Assembly (NCBI GenBank): GCA_014904985.1 | Contig: MU128913.1 | Coordinates: 331,883-390,104, forward strand | Reading direction: 5' to 3' | Length of the DNA: 58,222 nucleotides | Source of the DNA: Hydnum rufescens UP504 | Taxonomy: Eukaryota > Basidiomycota > Agaricomycetes > Cantharellales > Hydnaceae | Position numbers and translations under genes: made by a program | The notes under the pieces: model-generated | The model's database searches: none | Told to the model about the DNA's origin: nothing | Seen by the model: only the letters and a program-made list of their open reading frames with translations | In this document: positions 1 to 10,968 of the stretch, in pieces | Numbering within the stretch: the first letter of the stretch is position 1 | Layout of the letters: every line of letters begins with the position of its first letter

Positions 1-19
1 AGGCGCCGCCGGGAGGGTT

Positions 20-975
20 TGTTCACCAGCTGGAGAGTGTTACAGGTCTAATTTAGGCATGTCTAATAAGATATTTTCTGGAGCCTTAGAGGTGTCTATC
101 ATCTGTACTGTGTGTCTACTGGTGTCTAAATCAAACATTTTGAGCCCAAGGCCCCAGTGGCAGCACTAATAGGTGTCTAATGGTGTCTACTAGTGTCTAA
201 ATTAAAACAAAGGCATCTCATGGTGTCTACTAGTGTCTAAATTAAAACAAAGGCATCTCATGGTGTCTAATAGTGTCTAATAGTGTCTAAATCAAACATT
301 TGAGCCCAAGGCCCCAGTGGGCAGTACTAATAGGTGTCTAATGGTTCTACTGGTGTCTAAATTAAAACAAAGGCATCTTATGGTGTCTAATAGTGTCTAA
401 ATCAAACATTTTGAGCTCAAGGCCCCAGTGGCAGCACTAATAGGTGTCTAATGGTGTCTACTAGTGTCTAAATTAAAACAAAGGCATCTCATAGTGTCTA
501 ATAGTGTCTAATAGTGTCTAAATCAAACATTTTGAGCCCAAGGCCCCAGTGGCAGTACTAATAGGTGTCTAAATGGTTCTACTAGTGTCTAAATTAAAAC
601 AAAGGCATCTTATGGTGTCTAATAGTGTCTAAATCAAACATTTTGAGCCCAAGCCCCCCAGTGGCAGTACTAATGATGTCTAATGGTGTCTAGATCCCTA
701 AATTGTGGGACTCTGGTGGATGCCTGCCTAGTAGTGTCTAAATCAAACTTTTTATATAAGGGCAGCTACTCAGTGACATCATTAGGTGGTGTCTAATGGT
801 GTCTAAATCAAACATTTGACATAAAGGCACCTGCTCAGGTGGCAGCACTAAGAGATGTCTAATGGTGTCTAGATCAATAATTGTGGGACCATTGCAGATG
901 TGTGTCTACTAGTGTCCAAATCAAAACAAAGGCAACTGCTTGGATGACATCATTAGGTGTTTTCATGGAAGTCTA
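20..975. repeat. GTGTCTA-based higher-order tandem repeat array
   Basis: The heptamer GTGTCTA recurs dozens of times inside a longer unit. The unit contains the landmarks ATCAAACATTTTGAGC, CCCCAGTGGCAG and AAAACAAAGGCATCT. The ATCAAACATT landmark falls near 129, 291, 401, 522 and 632, giving units of about 110-121 bp; the first interval is longer because it carries an extra internal block. The copies become degenerate after about 700 and fade out near 975. No coding potential is seen. Clustered short words of this kind are common as subterminal repeats of large fungal DNA transposons, so this may be one end of an element extending left of the window; that is inference. Confidence 0.9.
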
Positions 976-1191
976 ATGCTGTCCTTAAATCCATCAATAA
1001 GTCTCGTTGTTGCGGCAGTCCACGTAGATTTGGATCATAGTGAGTTATATGCTGATGCCTACTAAATTCTGACTACTGACCCTCAACCTAGATGTTCAAG
1101 CGCCGACCATTCTGGCGACGATAAAAAACATCCAATGATACGAAAATGGGGTATAGGTGTCTACAACTTCAGCCCACAAAAAGGTTTGGAA

Positions 1192-1209
1192 TCTCTCTCT
1201 CTCTCTCTT
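1192..1209. repeat. (TC)n microsatellite
   Basis: A run of alternating T and C of about 17 bases lies just downstream of a GTGTCTA word at about 1158. It has no other visible role. Confidence 0.85.
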
Positions 1210-1225
1210 CTGCAGCGGGCTATTT

Positions 1226-1355
1226 TAGACATGTCTATATAGTGAACTTAGAAAAAAATTCCCTAAAAATACTCCTCAGGCGTGTCTTGGACATGCCTAT
1301 ACTCAGAACACCTCTTAGGTGGTTTCCAGATGCAAACTCAAACCACCTAAGAGGT
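1226..1355. repeat. palindrome and 16-bp hairpin
   Basis: TAGACATGTCTA at 1226-1237 is a perfect palindrome built from the same TGTCTA word as the upstream array. At 1310-1325 (ACCTCTTAGGTGGTTT) and 1340-1355 there is a perfect 16-bp inverted repeat around a 14-base loop, able to form a hairpin. It could be the core of a small inverted-repeat element or a transposon end. No terminal duplication was identified. Confidence 0.8.
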
Positions 1356-1379
1356 ACTGTTTTGAGGGTGCATTAGGTG

Positions 1380-2400
1380 CTACTGGAGCACTGTTGGACA
1401 TTTCGGAATGAGGAATAGGAGGGAAATTGGCAATACTAAGCAATCCAGATGGTGGGCTCATGAGAGAGCTTTGGTCTTCTGTCAGGGCCATGCTGCAACA
1501 AGAGCACCAAACAAATATAAACACAGATAACTCCAACAGGAGGGGATGGAGAGGCAATCCAGTGGCCCAGAGGGGACTAGGCGGAAATGGGCACAGCAGT
1601 CCTTAAGCTCATGGAGTCAACTGGAAAGTACTCAGACCTGTAGTCCAGAGTAAAAGCAGAAATCCTGAGAGACCAAAGCTGGGTCTCTGGATGTTGCCCC
1701 CAGACTACTTATACATAGTTCCTATACTATGGGGGATTGATTGCTTAATGAGGTGGTTACAGGGGGGCAGGCACAAGAGGGGGAGTGGGCAGGGGACAGG
1801 AAAGTGGAGGGAACAGGAACAGGGCCAGGGGTAAGTGTGGGAATCGGAAGTAAAGGAGATGAAGGGAAATGAAATGGAGGTGGGGACAAATCAGAAACAG
1901 ACCAGAAGTAAGACCAGAACCAAAACCGGAATTAACCAGGAAACGGATGAACTCTGACAGCTACATACCTAATATGGGTTTCATGAAAGACACTAAGGTG
2001 GCATTGGCTTTGTCCTGGTTTGCTGATGCCTCACACCTCTTTTCCTCAACATCCTGGATGGTTCTGTTCATCTCAGAAGGGTTATTTGCATGGCTTGATT
2101 AAAGTTATATCAGTCTCTAGTCGAACACTGAAATATAAAGATATATACTTTGTGGTTCACACAACCTTGAAAAGCAAGTTAAGAATGTCATGCTTGAAAG
2201 GGTCGAGAGCCCCCATTAATTCAGGTGATCCAGTAATGGTACAGTTTTGTTCTGTTGCAAATCTGTCTTCAAGATCTTCATTAAAAAGAAATGCAACAAG
2301 AGCGATATTGGAGAATGTATGTAAATGCAGTGCCTGATGGGCATATCAGTAGTAATAGAATATGAAATGATGCATAGCTTTGTGTACCTGCTTTTTTATC
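1380..2400. other. gene-poor stretch with purine-rich tract
   Basis: No credible gene was seen on either strand; the open frames are short, mutually overlapping and unlike any family I recognise. About 1745-1935 is strongly purine-rich on the plus strand (many GGGG, GGGA and GAGG words). The sequence is CpG-poor like its surroundings, consistent with old repetitive DNA. Confidence 0.5.
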
Positions 2401-3870
2401 GCATCGGCATGGTGCTTCATTATTGCAGCTTGCCGACCAGCCTCAACTCATTCGAAGTCCTGAATGCCTCACTTCTCATGTAGAGCTGCATGGAGAGATT
2501 CCTTTTTGGTGGCAGCTTCATTGTCATCTAAGCCCTCAAATAAAGCAGCATATTCTGCCTTCATTTGAGTATTCCAATCTTTCAAAGTCTCTGTTAAAAC
2601 AAGTAGTTCATGTTAGTACTGGATTTCAAAAAATAGGCATTATAAACCATTGGTTCCACACCATCAGGCTGTCAGTTCTCCCATTGGGTATGCAAGAAAG
2701 CATTCCAAGCATTCTCACTTCAAGTAGGTAAGACTGGCATCACATCACCTCCTCCAATGAGAATCCAAGTGTGTCTTATGCCCCAGTCCTTTGCCAGCCA
2801 GTTCACCACCATCATGTATTGGCCCCACAGAGCTTGAGAAACTTTCTTTTGGTCGAGACTTAGAGGTCTGTCTTGGAGATTTTTGTCACAGTTGATGGTG
2901 TCATCTTGCAAGCCAGGGTCAATGTTGGTGTCTTGGGCTTGTAAATTTCAGAGTTGTTCTTTGATTGCTGAGACATCAACAGCAACGCCATTGCTCCCAC
3001 CTGACTTAGCACATCCAGCACGCTGTATGCACTTCTTCACTACCTGAGAGTGCATTCATTGGGCCTTCTTTCCATGCCCACCAGCATCATCACTTCCTTC
3101 ATTACTGACATTGTTGGAATCCTCATCATCTGTGAATCCAAGATTAGATTCTTGGAATTCTGACCCACTAGAGTTATTACCATCATCAATCCCAGAAAAA
3201 TCATTGTGGGGATCATTGTCATTAAGCCACCCATAATTGGCAAGAGATGCTTGGGTAAGCTTGCCCAGTAAGTTCACATCTGATATTGTATGGGGTTGAC
3301 TGATCCCAACATCCCGATGTGTAATTAGGGCAGTCAGAGGAGGTTGGGAAGTGGAGCTGGAAGTGTGTATGAGTGGGAGCCCAGTTTCAATAGAACTGGA
3401 TGATGTAACACCCAACTGCACAATAGGACTCACCATTGATAGAGACACGGAATTGGTGAGACTGGTGGATGGGGGTGGAATCTATAAAGCATCCTTCGTC
3501 TTTGTTTTTTATGGGGGAATGTGATGAAACATACTGGTTTCCCATTTTGCTCATACGTTCATTTAGCCATATTCATGATGTCAATGAGACATTTATCAAT
3601 AAGACCAGGGTTTTGGTCTATGGGGCAATGGGTGAAGGCTGATTGAACAATGTCAGGGATCTTTGTAACAGAACCACCAGTCCCCCAGAAGACCGATCCA
3701 TCCTTGTGCTGGGCAACCCAATGCACATCCTCAAAAGCCTTGGCAGAGTAGTTTTCAATTGCAGTTTTGGCAGCATGTCAGTCACCAAACCCATTGTGGA
3801 AGATAAAAACATCCAGTATCAGAAAATGCGGAATCACACCACTTCCAGCCATTGGATAATCACATGACCA
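2400..3870 (-). pseudogene. broken multi-exon hypothetical gene
   Basis: I do not recognise the product, but several minus-strand stretches read as real coding sequence in pieces. A segment at about 3.56-3.78 kb includes the words FEDVHWVAQ and SVFWGTGGS. A segment at about 3.06-3.45 kb is Ser/Asp/Glu-rich, with DDEDSNNVSNEGSDD near its end. A segment at about 2.73-3.03 kb contains LIGGGDVMPVLP. A segment at about 2.43-2.72 kb contains ENAWNAFLHTQWEN and AEYAALFEGLDDNEAATKK. The last piece is interrupted by several TGA codons that would be Arg (CGA) or Trp (TGG) in an open version. The spacing suggests small introns. The NAWNAF element resembles the start of HMG-box-like fungal proteins, but this is weak. 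I interpret it as a decayed accessory or transposon-linked gene. The pieces could also belong to two genes. Confidence 0.4.
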
Positions 3871-3924
3871 ATTACGAAATTAATTACAGCTATGCATGGA
3901 AATCGAATTCATTCTATAACTCTG

Positions 3925-4290
3925 TCAGTTTTGATCAGAGAGGTACACCCATATAACACTTAGAAAGCTATGATTCACACCTTTCAAATGGACCAAAACT
4001 GCACTCTCCAGACCAATTTTACTATCAAAATCCAGAATTTTCAGTAAAAAATGAATTTCTCCATCAGTTTGCATCCAATCCTCTCGGAACAACTGCACCT
4101 AGAAAGATATGAAAAATCCGCATCCAATGGTACTGAGTGCATGAAGAACAGATCAAAACTGAACTCTACAGAACGATATTACTATCAAAATCAACACCCA
4201 TCAGTAAAAAATGAATTTCTCTGTCAGTTTATATCGGATCTGCTCAGAACCACCGCGCCCAGAAAGCTGATAAAAATCCGCATCTAATGA
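3925..4290. repeat. about 150-bp direct repeat, 2-3 copies
   Basis: Two clear copies (about 4019-4130 and 4169-4290) share the words ACTATCAAAATC, CAGTAAAAAATGAATTTCTC and AAAAATCCGCATC in the same order. A more diverged partial copy precedes them (about 3925-4018). No coding role is apparent. Confidence 0.7.
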
Positions 4291-4504
4291 CACCAAGAAC
4301 GTCTATTATGGATGCAAACTGCTGTTTCTGCATCAAATCCCATCCCATGCACTTGTCCCCATTATCAACCAGCAACAAAACACCTTAACCATTGGACTAT
4401 GCCCAAATTAATCTCCAAAACCTGGAGATATCCTTTCATTTTGCCTCCAGAATGCTCCACATGGTCAGTGACCACATGCTCCAAGCATTCCACATGCTCA
4501 GCAA

Positions 4505-4975
4505 ATTGGTGACATCACCCCCCCTCATGATTCCTTTTGTTCTCCTTATGAATGACATCACTATGACATCGCCCCTCATGATTTCTTTTGTTCTCCTTAT
4601 GCATGACTCAGCTATGACTGCATTATGACATCATCTTGTTATTTTTCTTTTGTTCTCAGCTATGACTCACATATGACTCACCCATGAGGGAGTCATATTC
4701 CTTAAACACAGCCACCTTCAGAAAGGTATAAAAGCTGGTAGATTTCCTGTATCCCCCCATCATCTCCTCTCTGGAAATCATCACTGTCAACCACTGTCAA
4801 CTTTTCTGCTTGCCTCTAAAGAACAGTCTATCTATAAGCCATCTGGAGCTAAGTCATCTTCAAGGTTGTTGAGACAAAGCCACTGGTAGCCCTCTATGCG
4901 AATCACTAAAGCCAAGGATAGTTGCAGGACCTAAGATTAGAGTTGCTGGACATCCAAGGAAAAGTAAGCATAATG
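4505..4975 (+). mobile_element. possible solo LTR with TATA box
   Basis: The segment has LTR-like layout. Repeated TGACATCA and TGACTCA-type words and duplicated CTTTTGTTCTCCTTATG blocks lie at 4505-4705. They are followed by TATAAAAG at 4727-4734, a C/T-rich start-site-like stretch and a transcribed-looking leader. The repeated TGAC words resemble tandem enhancer boxes of retrotransposon LTRs. No internal Gag or Pol sequence flanks it, so a solo LTR is the simplest reading. Exact TG..CA ends and a target duplication were not established. It could instead be the promoter of a lost gene. Confidence 0.35.
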
Positions 4976-5135
4976 AAATATGAACCAGGTTTTGAAGAAA
5001 GAAGGAAGAAAGATACTAACAAGACTAACCAAGCACTGACCAGTCTGTAACCCATAGATATCCGCATTTTGACCAGGAGAACATAAACAAGAATACACAA
5101 ATATCAGTAAACAGACCAACACAACACAAACAACA

Positions 5136-5312
5136 TATAAGCCTTTCTACAAGCATCCCCTACCTATAAGCCTTTCCACAAGCATCCTACACAACATATA
5201 AGCCTTTCCACAAGCATCCCAGACGTATAAGCCTTTCCACAAGCATCCCAGACGTATAAGCCTTTCCACAAGCATCCCAGACATATAAGCCTTTCTATAA
5301 GCATCCCAGACA
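5136..5312. repeat. 29-bp minisatellite, 6 copies
   Basis: TATAAGCCTTTCCACAAGCA starts at 5136, 5165, 5197, 5226, 5255 and 5284. The period is 29 bp, with one 32-bp interval. The copies are nearly identical apart from C/T differences. There are no unique spacers, so it is not a CRISPR array. Confidence 0.9.
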
Positions 5313-5347
5313 ATATATCATTGACTACAGCCAGTCCATATCCCATC

Positions 5348-6480
5348 CTATTCTCCACTGAACACCATACACATCTTGCAGAGTGTGATCAACCATTGAA
5401 GCGAACCAACCCAACAAATAACAACAGAAATACAGTCCCCCATCCACACACTGGCTGAACCAGATTTTGATTTGACAGTCATCGGAGCTCCCAACCCATC
5501 TTCTATACTGTCCTTGGAAAAATCCTTAAATGCTGGGCCAAATCCTACATCATCAACATGAAACTCGCCAATGCTATCTGTACTGAATGCTTGTTGCCAG
5601 TCTTGAGATGAGGTGAAGACAGTGCTTCCAAGATAATCATGTTGTGATGCAGTAACACCAACATCTGGGAGATGTTGGAGGAGAGTTTGAAGGTAGAGCA
5701 ACCATGACACATGCCATTCATCACTGCAGGGTTTGCCACCATCATATGTCTCATATGCGAGGAGTTGGTCATTAGTTTGGCCAACTGAATTGCCAAAAGT
5801 GACACGCATGTGGTGGGCGTCAAGATCTGGAGTGTGTCGGCTAGTAGGGGGCTGGGCAACACTGTGACTCGGGGGTCCTGCATACAATCAATAATGGAAT
5901 ATTAAAGTAGAGCCTAGACAAAAATTGATGAGAAACTCACAGATCCTGCCCCATCATCATTGGAAAGAAATAGAGGTTTCATGCGAGAGAGTAGCAGGGT
6001 GTCTGTCATATTGTCATTTGAACAGGTGGTGCGGTTTCCACACCCATGTCCATGTGTATGGTCGCACCCATGCCCCTGCTTCTGAATCGACAGAGTCCTC
6101 ACAGCAGTTGATTTTCCCTTGCCCTTCACACCTCTGCCTCATCCCTCAGAGGCCTCAGCATCAATGTATGCTTGGCTTTCAACTGCTTTCTGTGTCCTTC
6201 AGATTTTTCGCAGCATGCAGGTACACTATAAAACCAAAAAAAATTGTTTGTTCTCAAAAAGATGAAGAAAAGAGGGTGTAGAAAAGTACTTTCCTTGCCA
6301 GTTTCATTCTCTGCAGCACTACCTTCAGGGGTCTGAGGTGGAGATCTACCCTAGGAGGCAAAGGTAATGAGCCAGGGATGAATAGATCCCTGGACACTGC
6401 TCACCAGGGCTCTTGGTCACTTCTTACTATTACTTGCCAATGAGTCTACTTGACCAGAATCACCAGACATGATGGTTGAA
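5348..6480 (-). CDS. hypothetical multi-exon protein, possibly decayed
   Basis: An upstream exon at about 5930-6129 is basic and His/Gly-rich (contains GHGCDHTHGHGCGN). It is followed by a plausible GTGAGT...TGCAG intron at about 5882-5935. A 179-codon open frame then runs from 5887 to 5348 and contains the words TSRHTPDLDAHHM and FHVDDVGFGPAF. Further coding-like fragments lie at 6.13-6.48 kb (QTPEGSAAENETGKES). The splice phase at the intron fits a second, shorter frame as well, so the reading frame of the last exon is uncertain. No domain is recognised. The tail is hydrophobic near the stop. It lies in the CpG-poor, transposon-rich block and may be a relic. Confidence 0.35.
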
Positions 6481-7640
6481 ACTGAGCAGCAAGAAGTGAC
6501 ATCAGCTATTCCTGAATACATGAGGAGGGGAGGGGCAGGGGGTTCTATAAGGGCACAAGGTACCTAGTGTTGAAATAATAATTCATATTGCCTCAGAATC
6601 ATTAGATACCTCCATCCCTTATAATAATGGACTCACAATCAAAAGAATCTCAATGTAAAGCAGTATCTGTCCAATATTCACACACTGGACAAAAAAAGAG
6701 ATGAACATGGCCAGATACATGCCCATAGCAAGGCTAGTTACTTATAAGAGAAATATTAGTACAGTGAACCAAATGGTAGGATTCCTTAACTGGGGTGGGG
6801 GCACCCAGGAAGGACAGGGGAAGGCAGAATTAAGGGGGAGGCGATCTACCCCCAGGTGCAAGTGAGCCAAGGTTCACATTGACTTGATTTGATTCTGATG
6901 TGGGCTATCCAAGGGCTAGCAGAGCTTGCCTGAAGCTAATTTCAGCTTACCCAAGCTAAAATTGGTGGCTTCCCAGGGCTAAATTGGGCTGATCCAACCT
7001 AGCTACCCTGGGCTTCTTGGGGGCTACCACCCCCGAACCCCCACCTTTTTCTGTGTGGACCCAGGGCTAAAAAATATGGCCTAGCAAGCCCTATTTTTCA
7101 AGCAAGGAAGGATGGTGATCCAAGGTAAACTCATATAGATTAGACCTAGTTAGCTAAGATATGCCTATAGGGAATACCCTAGCTAACTAGGTGCCTCAGG
7201 TTGATTGCCTGAGGTGTTCAGATGCCTTAGCTCCTGAGGAAAATTTCAGCATGCTGATGTGGTGGAAAGTTAGTGGCACAGTATTATTTATTAGATCCAT
7301 GTACTGATGAAGATAACAGGATCATACAAGCCAGTATCCTGTGCTGGCATCCATGGCACAAGATTACTTGGCTATTCAGGGTCTTCAGTTCCCTGCAAGA
7401 GAATGTTCTCATCTGGCAAGGACACTGACTCATCTTCACACACAAGACTGACATTGGAACATTTTGGTGCAATTCAGATTGCCAAGGGACATCTGCATCA
7501 GCAAACTCACTGGCTGGTCCCATTGGTGCAGACCTGACGCTTGGTTCTGTATGTTTATAACCATCATAACCAAGTTGACCTCAGAAAATGAATCTGCAAG
7601 TCACTTAGAGAGGCTTCACTGCTCATTTGGCTTGTTTTTC
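6480..7640. other. non-coding stretch with a 12-bp inverted repeat
   Basis: No convincing gene. At 7145-7156 and 7180-7191 CCTAGTTAGCTA and its exact reverse complement flank a 23-base spacer. The region around 6780-7110 has many direct repeats of GGGCTA- and CCAGGGCTAA-type words. It is a candidate remnant of a small non-autonomous element. Short open frames at 7.28-7.66 kb overlap on opposite strands and show no family similarity. Confidence 0.5.
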
Positions 7641-7679
7641 TTTATTTTGGTCCAACTTCAATAGAATAAATAAGACTAT

Positions 7680-10600
7680 CACAAACAATGATAATCACTG
7701 TGACTCGCAAATGAGTTAATGTAGAAAGAATTAAATGTGGTGTAACATGTCTCTTTTGTAAGTCTGGCAGGACATGGTCCTGAAATGACAGGAGCAAGTG
7801 GGCAAGGCTGGGTGATTTGCTCCAGCAACACAATTCCAGTCTGCTGTTCTCCTGATAGTGAGATGTCCTTTGCCACACAGTACAATTTGATGTCCTTTAC
7901 TGGGTTGGTGGGATCTTGGTGTACCAAAATATGTAGGCATAAGAAGGTCGCTCTGCATGTGGATTATCCAGATCCTTTTGTGCTCAAAAAATGAGGTGGA
8001 GCTCAGCAACACAAAATCCTTCAAAATTATTATATCAGACCATGAGGATTATACGTCAAATAGATCTATATGCACTGTGTATGCCAACTGCCATAGGATG
8101 TACCAGGACAAGAACTGGATCAAATCAGGGGGCAGTTGTGCCATTGGGTTTACAGTGGACACTCCTGAATTCAGTGGGATAAAATTTGTCAATAAATGGT
8201 AGGGTGATGCAAAAGGAAATCCAGATTTCGAGGATGTAGAACAATGAGGGCAATGAGCCAATGGTATAATCCCACTGCATGTGACCAGCAGTTATCCCAT
8301 TGTCACCACATTTGGCAAAGTGACAAATTGCTGAGATGAGGTCAGGTGTATTGTATTCAATGATTATTGCTTCTATTGTGACTCAGTGCTCATGTCCTTG
8401 CTGGGCTATCTTGATATGACCAGCTTGTTGCATTGCCAGGCTCCCAACTGGAGTGGATGGTATAACAGTATCAATCCCCACATGAATGGCAGTTCCACTG
8501 TGCCCATCCAAATGATCATGCCCAAGACTGACTGAACAATTGCTATTACAGTCTGAGCAATCCATATCTTCATGTTCACAATCTGAGATTTCTTGAACCC
8601 ATGACAGGTATGTGCTCCAAAATTGGACCCATTCATGCATATCAAGAAGGTGGAGCATCTGGACCTCATACTGGTAATGGTTACTTGCATTGTACAAATC
8701 CTTGCACATGGGGATGTGGAGTGATTCCGTGGTCTCAGTTGTAAAATTAAGTGATACACCATTATAGTGTGTGTTGTCAATAGATCGTGGAAGGCTATAG
8801 AGCTTGGGGATGTTAAGGTGGTCCATGTCACTGCAGGCACCCAGATCAATGAAAATACTGATATTATCATGGATGATATTGAGTTGAGTAGACATGTCAT
8901 GTAATGTATCCTTGGATTGCAGTGGATATTGAGCCATGTAAATGAAATCAAGAAATGCCCAGATTGTCCAGATGACTCATGGATCAATGTCTTCAACACC
9001 TGTGATAACTGCCAAGATGGATTTCTGGAAATCATAGTGCTCTCGGCCAGAGACTTGGGACAACTTTGATATCCCGTGACTGAAGTGGCAGAAGCTGCCT
9101 TTTGGTTGGGCAATATATCAATTGTCAAGCTCCTTAGTTCCAATCACAAAAGCAAGCCACTTTGTTGGGTGGTCCCAAAAGAACTTGTGGCATCCATGTA
9201 GTAGGTCCTGACAGATAAAGTTACAGGGATCCACGCTGAGGTCTTCCCAGAATGGATGTTCAATGCAACCAGACAGGCCCATACCCAACTTCTTCACCTC
9301 ACATGCAAACTCCCATGTTGTTGCAGATGGATACTTCACCCAGATCAAGGCAAGTGCATCGAGGGTTGACTTCCCAGTACACATTTCACAGCAGACTCAC
9401 TTCCCTAGATCCATGTGTGTAGCCATGCTTACTGGGCAAGCATACTGCGTTACTCCAGCTATGACAAGCTGTTCTTTCAGATCAGCAATCCATCCCATGA
9501 GTATGGGGACTGTATTGTGTATGTATCCATCTGGACCCACAATTTTGTGAAGCATGCGATGTTAGATGGCTAATGGCTCAAGCATGATTTTTAGAGCTTC
9601 ATGAAAGAGTTGTTGTTTGAGAATCCCAGGCATGCACTGGGCCTCAGCTTTGGTCCCTGAAGCATCAAAGGTCATATTTGAAAATTTTGAGGTTGGCAGT
9701 TGGGCGAGTAACATCCAGGCACCGAAACTTGGCTTTCGCCAGATGTTGTCATGGATATTAGCAAGTGTGATGTAGACAGCATGCATAGTTTTGTCACCCA
9801 AGTAATTTGTGAGGTGAGTTTCATCTGATGCAATGATAACTGACAGCAGTGTAGCTCCTTTTGGGAGCTTCACCTAGTATAATCTCAGAATAAAGATCAA
9901 TCCACAATGATTGCTACTAAGTAATGTACCTGTTCTGCATGCCAGCCTTCTGCTGATGCCATCTCATGGTACAACTGTGTTTTTCCATCAGCCATATAGA
10001 CCTGCTTTGGAGAAAAGTCCATATGGCCCTTGAACAAAGGGTTTTGGAACAAGTATGTGACACATTCAAGTGGATTACAATAGCAGAGGGATTGTGGCTC
10101 ATTTGGGGCATCCTTGAGAGTAATCTCAGCAGAGAGCCATGGCAGACTGCCTGGCATGCTCTGGACCTTAGCATGGAGTTGTTTTGCTGACATCAAGCTC
10201 AAGGGCACAGGGTGTGTGCAAACCTGGTAGGTAATAGGTATAAAAATCATACAACCTTATTGTGGTATTGGTACATACCCAGGGTAACTTCAGGAATCTA
10301 TCAATAGCTGCCTGTGAAATGTGAACTGACATCAACCATTGGGCCAGGTCCCACTCCTCTTCACTCGCCCATGGTGCAGACGAACTTGCAGAGTTCCTGC
10401 TGCAGCGGAGCTCTTCAAAACAGGTGGGTTGTTGTTGTTGGAAGACATGACCAGCATTCTCATCATCATAAACTATGAACCCATTGCTGGTAGGTGTGCC
10501 ATTGTTGATATTTGTGTCAACTTGATGTCCAGGGGGTGGGCACATTGTACCCATCCATACTACTAGGGTCTGTGTTGGCCTTGTTCTCCCTATGTTCAGA

Positions 10601-10843
10601 ATTAACACCGTTGATGCCAAAGTATTCATCACTTGAGCCCTGGCTGTGGCCTAGGCTGTTGTTGTCTAGTGCAAGGGAGTCAGAACTGTGAGTAATTGTT
10701 TTAATCCTTGCATCACATCACTGGCAGCATGATGCAGTGTGAGCAATGTGGTTTAAGACACCTCCACCTGACATATGGACTGTCTTGCCACAGAATGGGC
10801 ATGGCTCATGGGCTGATGTCCTATTTGGTCGAGATTTGGGCAT
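7680..10843 (-). pseudogene. Plavaka-type DNA transposase, decayed
   Basis: The start at 10843 opens an N-terminal zinc-finger exon with CPFCGKTVHMSGGG and a following HIAHTASC. An acidic segment ending EEEWDLAQWL comes next, then NPLFKGHMDFSP, then the diagnostic block LPKGATLLSVIIASDETHL with IWRKPS and LLAQLPTSK. Further on are DPCNFICQDLLHG with KFFWDHP, then NIPKLYSL...TESLHI, and a C-terminal tail KETCYTTFNSFYIN near 7.7 kb. This order matches Plavaka (CMC-like) transposases of Agaricomycetes. Intron boundaries can be seen (for example about 9.85-9.91 and 10.22-10.28 kb). The frame is broken by stops near 9561, 9395 and 9118 and by frame changes at about 10.52 and 8.94 kb, so it cannot make a full enzyme. 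Its start is only about 126 bp from the divergent DUF6532 relic. No terminal inverted repeats were identified. Confidence 0.8.
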
Positions 10844-10968
10844 TGAAAAATTGATGGACCCTGTGTGCCAAGTTTGGCTTTGTTATTGTGGTGAAAATTT
10901 CAAAGTTCAAGTTCGTGGAGTCACCATCAACTTTCATTTTTCCCCCTCTTTTGCTCAAGTTCCACTGA

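Noticed and set aside
20..975. CRISPR-like array
   Set aside because: Repeats are contiguous and nested, without unique spacers, and the genome is eukaryotic.
5136..5312. CRISPR or coding repeat (minus-strand frame with WKGLYVWDACGKAYT-type repeats)
   Set aside because: It is a 29-bp minisatellite; the repeated frame arises because the repeat happens to lack stops in one frame.
8406..9143. 245-codon minus-strand frame as the real protein
   Set aside because: The neighbouring frame carries the Plavaka signatures (NIPKLYSL, TESLHI); the 245-codon frame has none and is a shadow.
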